Part shown: positions 44,801 to 52,990 of the stretch, in pieces | How positions within the stretch are numbered: the stretch's first letter is position 1 | Layout of the letters: each line of letters starts with the position of its first letter | Notes under the pieces: model-generated | The model's input: the letters and a program-made list of their open reading frames with translations, nothing else | What the model was told of the DNA's origin: nothing | Databases searched by the model: none | Source of the DNA: Comamonas testosteroni ATCC 11996 | GTDB lineage: Bacteria > Pseudomonadota > Gammaproteobacteria > Burkholderiales > Burkholderiaceae_C | Direction of reading: 5' to 3' | DNA: 64,000 bases | Assembly: GCF_000241525.1 (NCBI RefSeq) | Contig: NZ_AHIL01000019.1 | Span: 1-64,000, forward strand | Made by a program: the position numbers and the translations under genes

Positions 44801-46690
44801 GCGTGGGGCGTTCCAGTCCGCCGTCCAGGCGGATTCGGCAAAGCTGCTGCGCAGGTTCTGTGCCTGCCGGCTGAACTGGGCGCCGCATTCGAGCAGCTTG
44901 TGCAACTGGTCCAGGCCCTGATCCCAGATGCTGCTGGCGACGGCCTGCCGGTCTATGGCCGGGGCACTGGCGAGCTGTTGCGCCAGCGTGATCTGCGCAT
45001 GCAGGGTCTGAATGGTTTGCGCTGCCGGTGCGCTCAGGGATTGCGCCAGCAGCGCACCGTCCTGCTGCAACTGGGCCAGCTTTGCTTGCAGCGCCGGCAG
45101 TTGCTGCTCAAAACGTTGTGCATCCAGCTTGAGCAGTGCCGGGTGGCATACGCCGCGCCACGGGTGCCCGGTCACCGGACTCACCTTGGACGCAGCCTGG
45201 CGCAGCGCTTCGGCAATCTGCTGGCGTGAACGAAAGTCCTCGGGCGACCAGTTCTGTGCGCCTTGCAGCAGATCTGGCAGATGCGCGATCTGCACCGCAT
45301 CCAGTCGCGCCAGCTGGCCCAGGATCTGGTAGGGCGTGAGTGCGCAGGGCGCGAGCGCCTGATGCATGGTCCGGCTGTGCGAGTTGAGCTGCTGCTGCAC
45401 GTTGCTCAGCTCATGGATGATCTGCTCGCGGTGCTCCACACGCGGCCTGCCCAGATCGCGCGTGGCCTTGAGCTCCTCCAGCACCTTGCGCTTGTTGGCA
45501 TGGTGGCTGTGCAGTTCCAGACAGGCGGGCCCCAGGCCCACGGATTTGAGGCGGCGGTTGACCACCTCCAGCGCGGCCATCTTCTCTGAGATGAACAGCA
45601 CTTTCTTGCCGTCGGCAATCGCTGCCGCAATCACGTTCGTGATGGTCTGGGACTTGCCCGTGCCCGGCGGGCCCTGGATGACGAGGTTTTCGCCTCGGCG
45701 CACGGCTTCGATGGCCAGTGACTGCGAGCTGTCCGCATCGACCACATGGCGCTGGCTGTCCACGGGGATCAGCTGGTCGACATCGGCGTCTTCGGGGAAC
45801 AGATGTTCGCGTGCCTCAAAGCCGTCCTGCAGTGCGGCGGCAATCAGCGCCTGCCGCTCGAGCTGCTTCTCCGGTGGCCAGGTCGCAGTGTCCAGATCGC
45901 GGTACATCAGGAACTTGGCAAAGCTGAAAAAACCCAGCGTCATGGCGTCGGGCATCACTTGCCAGCCGGGCTGGGCTGCGGCCATGGTGGCGACCGCGGC
46001 CAGGTAGGCGCGGGGATCGAAGTCGTCGCCAGCATTGAATTCGGGCAGCTCGAGGCCAAAGTCGGCCTTGAGCTTGGCGGCCAGCGACAGGTTCTCCGCC
46101 GCATCCTCCTGCAACCAGGACAGGGTGAAGCGTTCGGCCGCGCTTTTGCGCTCCAGTGCCACGGGCAGCAGAATCAGCGGCGCAAAACGCGGCTTGTCGG
46201 GGGCATTGCGGTCGAACCACTGCAACTGACCCAGCGCCAGAAACAGGATGTTGACGCCCTGTTCCTCGATGAAGGTGCGGGCATCGGAGTACATGTCCAG
46301 CAGCCGGCGCTGCAGCTTCTCGCTGGACAGGCGCGTCTGCAGCTTCAGGTCACGATGGCGCTGGGCCACACCGCGCGCATCGAGCTGCTCGTCGACGCCC
46401 TCCTCGGGCTGGGGCAGGGCGAGGGCGGTCTGTGTCTCTTGTTCCTCGGCCGGGCCGGCGGCTACTTGCTCCTCCTCCTCGGTCCTGGCGGGCGCAAAGC
46501 TCATGGCTTTGCTTTCGCCCGCCAGCAGGCGATAGACCTCGTCCGTGCGCTCATCCGCAAAATGCAGCACGCGTGCCGTGGCGGCCTGAGGCAGGCTCAG
46601 CAGCCGGTTGCGTGTGGACAGGTCAAGCAGCGCCTGGCGGCTTTTTTCGAGCTGGCGGGTGATGAGGGCGAAATTCGAGTCTGCGTGCAT
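41891..46690 (-). CDS. Giant DUF4011-helicase-nuclease-DUF3320 protein, candidate anti-phage factor
   Basis: This 1599-aa protein combines, in order: an N-terminal DUF4011-like region (RQALLDLSTRNRLLSLPQ at residue 17); an acidic linker (about 70-105); a superfamily 1 helicase with Walker A QGPPGTGKSQTITN (near 342), DEAD-like Walker B LLVIDEASQIEPVDALG (near 967), motif III VVGDDRQLPPTRFF, and later motifs VQGDERDVIFISVAYAR (near 1180) and RRLNVLISRAKQRCEVF (near 1217); a PD-(D/E)xK/Vsr-like nuclease (ESPLEEDVYEAL, FFIDLAVV, LGIECDGMSYH, near 1280-1330); and a C-terminal DUF3320 (from about 1450). The large insert between helicase halves (about 420-900) is predicted helical. As I recall, this order matches the Hhe type found in defence islands. 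It stands alone among housekeeping genes, with a broken gene upstream. Catalytic residues look intact. Other roles in DNA repair are possible. Confidence 0.85.
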   Translation of the reverse strand: MHADSNFALITRQLEKSRQALLDLSTRNRLLSLPQAATARVLHFADERTDEVYRLLAGESKAMSFAPARTEEEEQVAAGPAEEQETQTALALPQPEEGVDEQLDARGVAQRHRDLKLQTRLSSEKLQRRLLDMYSDARTFIEEQGVNILFLALGQLQWFDRNAPDKPRFAPLILLPVALERKSAAERFTLSWLQEDAAENLSLAAKLKADFGLELPEFNAGDDFDPRAYLAAVATMAAAQPGWQVMPDAMTLGFFSFAKFLMYRDLDTATWPPEKQLERQALIAAALQDGFEAREHLFPEDADVDQLIPVDSQRHVVDADSSQSLAIEAVRRGENLVIQGPPGTGKSQTITNVIAAAIADGKKVLFISEKMAALEVVNRRLKSVGLGPACLELHSHHANKRKVLEELKATRDLGRPRVEHREQIIHELSNVQQQLNSHSRTMHQALAPCALTPYQILGQLARLDAVQIAHLPDLLQGAQNWSPEDFRSRQQIAEALRQAASKVSPVTGHPWRGVCHPALLKLDAQRFEQQLPALQAKLAQLQQDGALLAQSLSAPAAQTIQTLHAQITLAQQLASAPAIDRQAVASSIWDQGLDQLHKLLECGAQFSRQAQNLRSSFAESAWTADWNAPRQSIAAHGDSLFRIFNGGYRAAMASLKGQLKTTLPSSRAERLNLLDSLIEAQQLRQSLSQQQTLGANAFGSLWQGEQSNWAQLQAVLGWMTGPDGQGRSAAFRQLYAQLPSPAHCADLAAKADASLQAFEGSAQSLLSGYQLDTQEAFGAADLARIALTDFGERLAQWVAEPNALLDWTSYHATREQARAAGMAPLVQQLENESIAQDALPAVLERAYYEALLRQATQAHPELVAFNGDQHSQKVRQFRGLDLERIELARAQSALSHYEQVPRSASGMGPLGVLNGEIARKRGHMPLRKLFKLAGEAVQAIKPVFMMSPLSVAQFLEPGAVEFDLLVIDEASQIEPVDALGAIARCKQLVVVGDDRQLPPTRFFSRMTSEQDDFDDEDENGDASQFIATAADVESILSLCLAKGMPQLMLRWHYRSRHQSLIAVSNQQFYNSGLYVVPSPFTARSGMGLRFHHLPEGRFDSGASRINRVEAQTIARAIMEHAQQSPQLSLGVAAFSLQQKVAIQDELELLRRQQPEAEPFFAAHPDEPFFIKNLENVQGDERDVIFISVAYARNAQGYLPMRFGPVSADGGERRLNVLISRAKQRCEVFSSITADDIDLERGKGKGVAALKVFLQYAATGQLALAGVSGRDLESPLEEDVYEALTAQGLQVQTQIGIAGFFIDLAVVDPEQPGRYLLGIECDGMSYHHSRSARDRDRLRQSVLESQGWTLLRIWGCDWFRQPRAQTERVLAAVEAARLRKDAEPVQPAIATYQSQTATEVVERAAQSDAGSAETESSSGPDDSLYQEARFAVPAGELHQQSTAQLAQLMRRAVELEGPIHFDELVTRMRTLWGLQRAGSRVRDALEQARQSLLTDKALAAEGEFLDLPGRAVRVRNRAEVGSANLRRIDCLPPAEIRAAIALALRTSLGGQRDELPAAVTRLLGLSAVTAPVRELVLTQLDALHGSGAVAFNGTLYRLPT

Positions 46691-46795
46691 GGGGTATCAA
46701 AAAGCACAGTGAGCTGCCACTTTAGCGTGCTCACTGGTGCAGCCAATGCGGATTGGCAATGAGCGCACTGCAGACCTACCCGTTTTACAAATTGG

Positions 46796-47341
46796 TCACA
46801 GTTTCCAGCCCAGCTCAAGCGCAATGAAAGCCGAGCATTGGTCCCTGGTCTTCGGTGCAGCGCGGACCGTAATGCTGTAACGATCACCCTGCCTGCGCAC
46901 CAGGGCTCTGGCGGTCGCCATGACGGGGCGTGTGTAGTTGGTGCGCAAACGGGCATCAACGCCAGAGTGCAGATCGCCAAAAGTCAGCGGCGTGTACTCG
47001 CCTGTGGCGTAGGTGCTTCAGGGGCTATGCCGGGGCGATGGAAGCCGGCCTGCAAGGACAAATTGCTGGGAAACGCATAGTCTGATGCCCAGACCCAGAT
47101 TTTCCTCGTTCCATTTCTTGCCATTTCTTGCCACGTTGCCGTTCGCTGAAATGAAGGCTGACGGTGTGCAGCTTGCGGCGTGCTGATTGATATGCCAGGC
47201 GTCTTCCGGCTGGCTGGCCTGGGCAGGTTGATTGACCTGGGCAAACTGATTGGTCTTGGCAGTCTGATCGGCTTTGTCGACCTGGGCTGCGGAGCAGGCA
47301 ATGACGATGCTCGACCCTGCCAGTGCTTTCAACGATTTCAT
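46796..47341 (-). pseudogene. Broken lipoprotein-like gene (two compensating indels)
   Basis: Reading from ATG 47341 gives a lipoprotein-type start (MKSLKALAGSSIVIACSAAQ, lipobox VIA-C) then WHINQHAASCTPSAFISANG and NGKKWNEENLGLGI. After this the homology-like text moves one frame over (DYAFPSNLSLQAGFHRPGIA) and then returns to the first frame as STYATGEYTPLTFGDL and AFIALELGWKL before a stop at 46796. One extra base near 47073 and one missing base near 47011 explain it; read without them, translation ends at TGA 47018-47020. The beta-strand-like alternation suggests a small outer-membrane or surface protein. GGGGGG precedes the start. No family assigned. A sequencing-error explanation cannot be excluded. 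Confidence 0.6.
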
Positions 47342-47453
47342 TGCCGCTGCCCCCCGCATCGCTTCACAGGCTCCTGCAAGACAGGTCAGTGACATCCCTG
47401 GCTCGCTTTCGCCGTGCTGTCCGGCCTGATAGAAGGCGGTTTCTGTCAGACGT

Positions 47454-47477
47454 AAAAAAGGCCGCAGGAGCGGCCTT
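47454..47477 (-). terminator. Intrinsic terminator of the DEAD-box helicase gene
   Basis: On the minus strand: AAGGCCGC / GCGGCCTT stem with a TCCT loop followed by six T, 44 bases past the stop codon. Confidence 0.85.
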
Positions 47478-47520
47478 GTCGCAAGTGAGGCTTGGAGTGC
47501 CGGGCTCTGCAGCCGATTGG

Positions 47521-48810
47521 TCAATCGGCTGGCTTCTGCTTTGCAGCCGCAGCGCGCAGCTTGTCCTTCTTGCTGGGCCTGCGGCCCTTGATGCCGCCAT
47601 TGCCATCCTGCGCAACTGGCGGCGGTGGCAGGGCTTCGGTAGGCTCAAAGCCCTGGATCTGCTCCAGATCGATCTCGAGCTGGTTGCGCTTGCAGATCAG
47701 TTGCCAGTGCGCAGTGTCGGCGGGGCTTACAAAGGTGATGGCGCAACCCGCGTGCCCTGCGCGGCCCGTGCGGCCAATTCTATGAATATAGTCGGCGGGC
47801 GAGCGAGGCAGGTCGTAGTTGATGACCGTAGGCAGCTGTGCGATATCGATGCCGCGCGCGGCCAGATCGGTGGTGATGAGCAGCTGCCAGCGCTTGGCCT
47901 TGAACTGGTCGAGCACATCCTTGCGCGCGCCCTGGCTCATATCGCCGTGGAAGGTGGTGGCGTAGATGCCTGCCTTGTAGAGCTTGTCGGCCAGCATTTC
48001 GGCGGTGTGGCGCTTGGCGACAAAGACCAGGGCTCGCTCCCATTCGGGCTGGTTCTCGCCCTGCGTGACGAGCTGGCGCAGCAGCTGGGTGCGGCGGGTG
48101 CTGTCCACGGCAATGGCGCGCTGGCTGATGTTCTCGGGGCTGCTCGAATGCTCGGCAGTCTGGTCGGCATCGACCTGCACCCGAACGGGGTCGTGCAGAA
48201 GGCGGGCGGCCAGCGCCTCCACGTTCTGCGGGAAGGTGGCCGACAACAGCAGGGTCTGGCGTTTGGCGGGCAGCAGGGCCAGCACGCGGTTGAGTTCCTC
48301 GGCAAAGCCCTGGTCCAGCAGGCGATCCGCTTCGTCCAGCACCAGATGCTGCACCGCGTTCAGGCGCACGGCATTGTTCTCCACCAGATCCAGCAGGCGG
48401 CCCGGCGTGGCGACCAGAAAGTCGGCGCTGCCGCGCAGCTGCATCATCTGCGGGTTGATGGAGACACCGCCATAGACCACGCGGCTGCGTGGTTGCTCAC
48501 GCAACTGGCGTGTGATGTCGCTCAGGCTTTCATGCACCTGCAGGGCCAGCTCGCGCGTGGGCACCAGAATCAGGGTGGCCAGCGGTCGCACAAAGCCGGT
48601 GTGGCCGCGCTTTTGCGCCAGCCAGGCCTGCAGCAGAGGCAACAGATAGGCCATGGTCTTGCCCGAGCCTGTGGGCGCGCAGGCCCAGAGATCACGCCCG
48701 GCCAGCACGGCGGGGATGGCCTCGGTCTGAATCGGCGTCGCGTCGCGCAGACCCAGGTCGAGTGTGGCATCCAGAAGCTCGGCGCGCAGGCCTAGTGGGG
48801 CAAAAGACAT
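47521..48810 (-). CDS. rhlE: DEAD-box ATP-dependent RNA helicase (RhlE-like)
   Basis: The 429-aa RNA helicase has all superfamily motifs: Q motif (TPIQTEAIPAVLAGRDL), Walker A APTGSGKTMAYLLPL, PTREL, ATPGRLLDL, VLDEADRLLDQGF, SAT, and the C-terminal HGDMSQGARKDVLDQFKA, TTDLAARGIDI and HRIGRTGRAG. It unwinds RNA structures in ribosome assembly and mRNA turnover. The tail (PPPPVAQDGNGGIKGRRPSK and on) is basic, as in RhlE proteins. Start taken at 48810 (MSFAPLGL); 48843 is also in frame. It shares a divergent gap with the quinone reductase. The rhlE name is tentative among related helicases. Confidence 0.88.
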   Translation of the reverse strand: MSFAPLGLRAELLDATLDLGLRDATPIQTEAIPAVLAGRDLWACAPTGSGKTMAYLLPLLQAWLAQKRGHTGFVRPLATLILVPTRELALQVHESLSDITRQLREQPRSRVVYGGVSINPQMMQLRGSADFLVATPGRLLDLVENNAVRLNAVQHLVLDEADRLLDQGFAEELNRVLALLPAKRQTLLLSATFPQNVEALAARLLHDPVRVQVDADQTAEHSSSPENISQRAIAVDSTRRTQLLRQLVTQGENQPEWERALVFVAKRHTAEMLADKLYKAGIYATTFHGDMSQGARKDVLDQFKAKRWQLLITTDLAARGIDIAQLPTVINYDLPRSPADYIHRIGRTGRAGHAGCAITFVSPADTAHWQLICKRNQLEIDLEQIQGFEPTEALPPPPVAQDGNGGIKGRRPSKKDKLRAAAAKQKPAD

Positions 48811-48935
48811 AGAAGAATCAATAGCGGTGTGCAGGAGGCGCATTGTGCGGGAATTGCCGCGTCGCAGCGAGGCGCAGGGACAAGCGCGGCGGCAGGCTAC
48901 ATTCGGAGGATTCCAACCATCAAGGAGCGCAAGCC

Positions 48936-49931
48936 ATGATTCAGGCCACGCATCAAGCCATTGTCATGACGGAGTACGGAGGCCCCGAGGTCCTGAAGAT
49001 CGCCTCGGTCGACTCGCAGCCGCTGGCGGCCGGTCAGGTGCGCGTGCGGCACACGCGCATTGGCGTGAACTTTCACGATATCTATGTGCGCTCCGGGCTT
49101 TACAAGACGCTGGCGCTGCCAGGCACGCCCGGCATCGAAGCCGTGGGAGTGGTGGCCGAGGTCGGGCAGGGCGTGAGCCGCTTCAGGCCCGGTGACCGGG
49201 TCTGCTATGTCTCTGGCGCCTATTCCATCTACGCCGCCGAGCGCGTGATTTCGCATGATGAGCTGATTGCCGTGCCCGATGACCTCAGCGATGCGCTGGT
49301 CGCATCCAGCCTGCTGCGCGGACTGACGGCCGATGTGCTGCTGCACCGGGTGGCCCGGGTAAGCCAGGGATCTCGGATTCTGGTGCAGGCCGCCGGTGGC
49401 GGCATGGGGCAGATTCTGAGCCAGTGGGCAACGCAGCTGGGCGCCATGGTGATCGGCACGGCAGGCAGCGATGCCACGGCCAAGAAAGCCGATCAGGCCG
49501 GTTGTGTGGAGGTGATCCGCTATCGCGGTGCGGGCGCTCAGGATGTGGCTGCGCGTGTACAGCAGCTGACCGGCGGCGAAGGCGTGGATGTGGCTTATGA
49601 CGGCGTGGGCAAGGACAGCTTCGACGCCTCGCTGGCAAGTCTGGGCATCGGCGGTCAGTTGGTGATGTACGGGCAGTCGTCGGGCCCGGTGCCGCCGCTG
49701 GAGATTGCACGTCTGTCCGCCAAGTCGAACAGCGTGTGCCGGCCCATGGTGTTTCACTTTGTCAAAAAGCCCAGGGAGCGCGATGCCATGGCCGCGCGCC
49801 TGTTCGAGGCGCTGCGCAAAAAGCATTTCCGCATGGGCGAGTCGCAGGAGTTTGCACTGGCCGATGCCGCGCAGGCCCACCGGCAACTGGAGGCGCATGG
49901 CGCCCAGCAGCCCATCTTGCTCGTGCCTTGA
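48936..49931 (+). CDS. NADPH:quinone oxidoreductase / zinc-less alcohol dehydrogenase family
   Basis: The 331-aa medium-chain oxidoreductase lacks zinc ligands, as in Qor enzymes. Visible: TEYGGPEVLKIASVD, VGVNFHDIYVRSG-like GVNFHDIYVRSGLYK, PGTPGIEAVGVVAEVG, NADPH site VQAAGGGMGQILSQWATQLG and LVMYGQSSGPVPP. Start at 48936 fixed by AAGGAG eight bases upstream. It reduces quinones or enones by one electron or as an alkenal reductase. It is divergent from rhlE and convergent with the small NTF2-like gene. Confidence 0.9.
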   Translation: MIQATHQAIVMTEYGGPEVLKIASVDSQPLAAGQVRVRHTRIGVNFHDIYVRSGLYKTLALPGTPGIEAVGVVAEVGQGVSRFRPGDRVCYVSGAYSIYAAERVISHDELIAVPDDLSDALVASSLLRGLTADVLLHRVARVSQGSRILVQAAGGGMGQILSQWATQLGAMVIGTAGSDATAKKADQAGCVEVIRYRGAGAQDVAARVQQLTGGEGVDVAYDGVGKDSFDASLASLGIGGQLVMYGQSSGPVPPLEIARLSAKSNSVCRPMVFHFVKKPRERDAMAARLFEALRKKHFRMGESQEFALADAAQAHRQLEAHGAQQPILLVP

Positions 49932-49955
49932 CGGGGGCTGTCTGCGTTAGCGGTC

Positions 49956-50360
49956 TTATTGCGCGCCGGCTTGGGGTCGTGGCAGATAGACCTCGTGCCA
50001 CAGGCTGACTTTTCCATGCTCGTCAAAGCGCATGAGCAGCATGGCGACAAAGTGCTGGGCGCTGCCATCTGCCTTGGTGATGCAGACATTCATGGAAAAG
50101 ACCACGGAGTCCTCGTCGGCCGTGGTGTGCCGGATGTCGTAGCGAATGCCTTCCATGTCCTGCTTCATGCCTTCGAGAAACTCGCGATAGCTCTCGAGGT
50201 CGGCCGCATAGTGGCGGCCATTGGGCTCGACCACGAATCGCTCGGCAAAGCATTCGGCGACTTGCTCGCGGCTCAGCGTGGTGTGGCGGTTCAGGTGGCG
50301 CTGGTTCCAGTCCAGCACGGCGTGGGCCAGTTCCAGATTGCGTTGTCGTTGTGCATGCAT
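49956..50360 (-). CDS. SnoaL/NTF2-like small protein
   Basis: The 134-aa protein fits the SnoaL/NTF2-like cone fold: an N-terminal helix (LELAHAVLDWNQRHL), CFAERFVVEPNGRHY, then alternating strands with YREFLEGMKQDMEGIRYDIR and VSLWHEVYLPRPQ at the end. Families of this fold bind small hydrophobic ligands or act as isomerases and cyclases; no specific role is visible. Start uncertain: 50360, 50402 or 50423. A TATAAA box at 50433-50428 on this strand would put the transcription start near 50421, which argues against 50423. Confidence 0.68.
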   Translation of the reverse strand: MHAQRQRNLELAHAVLDWNQRHLNRHTTLSREQVAECFAERFVVEPNGRHYAADLESYREFLEGMKQDMEGIRYDIRHTTADEDSVVFSMNVCITKADGSAQHFVAMLLMRFDEHGKVSLWHEVYLPRPQAGAQ

Positions 50361-50427
50361 GAAGAGCAGTATAGAAGAGCCGATTCCGGGTCTGCTTGGC
50401 ATTTCTGACTCGGATTGATTCATGAAT

Positions 50428-50454
50428 TTTTATAGCGGATAGCGCATGCTATAA
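50428..50454. promoter_or_regulatory. Inverted repeat at a probable promoter
   Basis: TTTATAGC (50428-50435) and GCTATAAA (50447-50454) are perfect inverted arms 11 bases apart, giving a TATAAA on each strand. It could be a regulator site or a pair of -10 elements upstream of the NTF2-like gene. Confidence 0.45.
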
Positions 50455-50497
50455 AAGGATTTCATGGTGATTTAAATCTGAAATCATTATGGGTAAA

Positions 50498-50512
50498 GCG
50501 CAAGAAGCTATG
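50498..50512 (-). repeat. Intergenic repeat fragment, copy E
   Basis: GCGCAAGAAGCTATG is identical to 34582-34596. On the minus strand it reads CATAGCTTCTTGCGC, like the start of the AGCT-type intergenic repeat. It lies in the 264-base gap before the gltA terminator. Confidence 0.45.
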
Positions 50513-50547
50513 CTTTTTTGTCAAATGCCGAGATTGCAAGCTCACGT

Positions 50548-50584
50548 AAAAAAGCCCGCGGACTTTGCAGTCTGCGGGCTTTTT
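50548..50584. terminator. Intrinsic terminator of gltA
   Basis: AAAAGCCCGCGGA / TCTGCGGGCTTTT hairpin with T tracts on both strands, 40 bases past the gltA stop on the minus strand. Confidence 0.88.
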
Positions 50585-50624
50585 GCCACCCTGAGACCCG
50601 GAAATCCGGGCCTGGGCGTGCCGA

Positions 50625-51935
50625 TCAACGCTGAGCGATAGGCTTGACGTCGCGCGACACGGAGCCGGTGAACAGCTGGCGAGGACGACCGATCTTGTAC
50701 TCGGGGTCGGCCATTTGTTCGTTGAGCTGAGCGATCCAGCCCACGGTGCGGGCCAGAGCGAAGATGCCGGTGAACAGGTTGACGGGGATGCCGATGGCGC
50801 GCTGCACGATGCCGGAGTAGAAGTCCACGTTGGGGTAGAGCTTGCGCTGGACGAAGTAGTCGTCTTCCAGGGCAATCTTTTCCAGCTTCTTGGCCAGGGC
50901 GAACAGGGGATCGTTTTCCAGACCCAGCTCGGCCAGGATTTCGTTGCAGGTTTCCTGCATCAGCTTGGCGCGGGGGTCGTAGTTCTTGTAGACGCGGTGG
51001 CCAAAGCCCATCAGCTTCACGCCGCTGGTCTTGTCCTTGACCTGTTCCATGAACTCGCCGACCTTCTCGATGCCGCCGTTGGCTTGGATGCCTTCCAGCA
51101 TGTTCAGGCAGGCTTCGTTGGCGCCGCCGTGGGCAGGGCCCCACAGACAAGCCACGCCAGCGGAGATGGCCGCGAAGGGGTTGGTGCCCGACGAGCCGCA
51201 CAGACGCACGGTGGAGGTCGAAGCGTTCTGCTCGTGGTCTGCGTGCAGGATGAAGATGCGGTCCAGAGCGCGCTCAACCACGGGGTTGACCTTGTACTCT
51301 TCGCAGGGGTTGCCGAACATCATGCGCATGAAGTTGCCGGCATACGACAGGTCGTTCTTGGGGTACATGTAGGGCTGGCCCATACCGTACTTGTATGCCA
51401 TGGCGACCAGCGTAGGCATCTTGGCGATCAGGCGGATCGCGGCGATGTTGCGGTGCTCTGGGTTGGTGATGTCGGTGCTGTCGTGGTAGAAGGCCGACAT
51501 GCCGCCCACCAGACCGGTCAGCACGGCCATGGGGTGAGCGTCACGACGGAAGCCGCGCAGGAAGAACTGCATCTGCTCGTTGACCATGGTGTGCTTGGTC
51601 ACCAGCTCTTCGAAGTTGGCCTTTTCCTTCTCGTTGGGCAGCTCCCCGTACAGCAGCAGGTAGCAGGTTTCCAGGAAGTTGCAGTTCTTGGCCAGTTGTT
51701 CGATGGGGTAGCCGCGGTACAGCAGCTCGCCCTTGTCGCCATCGATGTAGGTGATGGCGGATTGGCAGGCGGCGGTAGAGAGGAAGCCCGGGTCATACGT
51801 GAACATGCCAGTCTGGGCATAGAGCTTGCGGATGTCGATCACATCCGGGCCGATATTGCCCTGGTACACCGGCATTTCCACACTGGGAGCGCCATTGCTG
51901 AAAGACAGCGTTGCTTTGTTGTCAGCGAGTTTCAT
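50625..51935 (-). CDS. gltA: Citrate synthase
   Basis: The 436-aa enzyme condenses oxaloacetate and acetyl-CoA to citrate. Type II (Gram-negative, NADH-sensitive) features: an N-terminal domain with [20 protein letters not shown], then [17 protein letters not shown] (catalytic His), [37 protein letters not shown] (His) and [16 protein letters not shown] (Asp). Start at 51935 has GGAAG upstream; the TTG at 51941 does not improve it. It lies 30 bases after sdhE, so it is probably the last gene of the sdhCDAB-sdhE-gltA operon. Confidence 0.97.
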   Translation of the reverse strand: MKLADNKATLSFSNGAPSVEMPVYQGNIGPDVIDIRKLYAQTGMFTYDPGFLSTAACQSAITYIDGDKGELLYRGYPIEQLAKNCNFLETCYLLLYGELPNEKEKANFEELVTKHTMVNEQMQFFLRGFRRDAHPMAVLTGLVGGMSAFYHDSTDITNPEHRNIAAIRLIAKMPTLVAMAYKYGMGQPYMYPKNDLSYAGNFMRMMFGNPCEEYKVNPVVERALDRIFILHADHEQNASTSTVRLCGSSGTNPFAAISAGVACLWGPAHGGANEACLNMLEGIQANGGIEKVGEFMEQVKDKTSGVKLMGFGHRVYKNYDPRAKLMQETCNEILAELGLENDPLFALAKKLEKIALEDDYFVQRKLYPNVDFYSGIVQRAIGIPVNLFTGIFALARTVGWIAQLNEQMADPEYKIGRPRQLFTGSVSRDVKPIAQR

Positions 51936-51965
51936 TTCCAAACTTCCTTCTCTAGTTTGCCTAGC

Positions 51966-52259
51966 CTACTGGGGACAGTTACCGGGCTGGCGCTTGCGCA
52001 CCATCTCCAGCACTTCCCTGACTTCTTGGGTATCGAGTTGTCCTTCAGGTTCCTTGCGGCGCAAGAAAAGATCCATCAGGTCGTTGTCTGCCAGATCCAT
52101 CAAGGCAGACAGGCCAGTCGCGTGTCTCCGCGTGAGCTGGCTTCCGTAGGTGGCGAAGAACTGCTCGATGAACAGATCGTTCTCAACCAGACCACGGCGG
52201 CTGCGCCACCTCAGCAGGTCGCGCTCACGTTCGTCGAGCAGAGTATTCGTCATCAGCAT
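51966..52259 (-). CDS. sdhE: FAD assembly factor SdhE
   Basis: The 97-aa protein helps attach FAD covalently to SdhA. It has the conserved RGxxE motif as RRGLVENDLFIEQFF, followed by a five-helix bundle (LSALMDLADNDLMDLFLRRK). It starts at the sdhB stop (overlap TGATG); an ATG at 52253 is possible. Position directly after sdhB is usual in Burkholderiales. Confidence 0.92.
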   Translation of the reverse strand: MLMTNTLLDERERDLLRWRSRRGLVENDLFIEQFFATYGSQLTRRHATGLSALMDLADNDLMDLFLRRKEPEGQLDTQEVREVLEMVRKRQPGNCPQ

Positions 52260-52963
52260 CAGACGGTTCGACGAACCATCAGCTCCTTGATCTTGCCAAT
52301 GGCTGCAGTGGGGTTCAGGTGCTTGGGGCACACGTCCACGCAGTTCATGATGGTGTGGCAACGGAAGAGGCGGTAAGGATCTTCCAGGTTGTCAAGGCGC
52401 TCGCCCGTGGCTGTGTCGCGGCTGTCCGCGATGAAGCGGTAAGCCTGCAGCAGACCGGCCGGGCCCACGAACTTGTCGGGGTTCCACCAGAACGAGGGGC
52501 AGCTGGTGGAGCAGCTGGCGCACAGAATGCACTCGTACAGGCCGTTGAGCTCTTCGCGCTCTTCGGGCGACTGCAGGCGCTCCTTGCTGGGCGAGGCGTA
52601 GACATCGCTTTGCAGGTAGGGCTTGATCGAGTGGTACTGCTTGAAGAACTGGGTCATGTCCACGATCAGGTCGCGGATCACGGGCAGGCCGGGCAGGGGC
52701 TTGAGAACGATGTCGCCCTTGAGGGTGTTCATGTTCGTCAGGCAGGCCAGACCGTTCTTGCCGTTGATGTTCATGGCGTCGGAGCCGCACACGCCTTCAC
52801 GGCAGGAGCGACGGAAGGCAATGGAGGGGTCCATGGCCTTGAGCTTGACCAGGGCGTCCAGCAGCATGCGCTCGTGACCGTCCAGCTCCACTTGCACGGT
52901 TTGCATGTAGGGCTTGGCGTCTTTGTCCGGATCGTAGCGGTAGATTTTGAATGTGCGCTTCAT
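52259..52963 (-). CDS. sdhB: Succinate dehydrogenase iron-sulfur subunit
   Basis: The 234-aa subunit carries three Fe-S clusters passing electrons from FAD to ubiquinone. N-terminal 2Fe-2S ferredoxin: FRRSCREGVCGSDAMNINGK and GLACLT. C-terminal 4Fe-4S and 3Fe-4S: YECILCASCSTSCPSFWW and FRCHTIMNCVDVCPKHLNP. It lies between sdhA (27-base gap) and sdhE (one-base overlap). Confidence 0.97.
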   Translation of the reverse strand: MKRTFKIYRYDPDKDAKPYMQTVQVELDGHERMLLDALVKLKAMDPSIAFRRSCREGVCGSDAMNINGKNGLACLTNMNTLKGDIVLKPLPGLPVIRDLIVDMTQFFKQYHSIKPYLQSDVYASPSKERLQSPEEREELNGLYECILCASCSTSCPSFWWNPDKFVGPAGLLQAYRFIADSRDTATGERLDNLEDPYRLFRCHTIMNCVDVCPKHLNPTAAIGKIKELMVRRTV

Positions 52964-52990
52964 TTTGATCTTCTCTCGTGGGCTGCTGAA

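Noticed and set aside
46691..46980. 127-codon minus-strand frame upstream of the helicase-nuclease
   Set aside because: It crosses the broken lipoprotein gene in the wrong frame; the pseudogene reading explains the sequence better.
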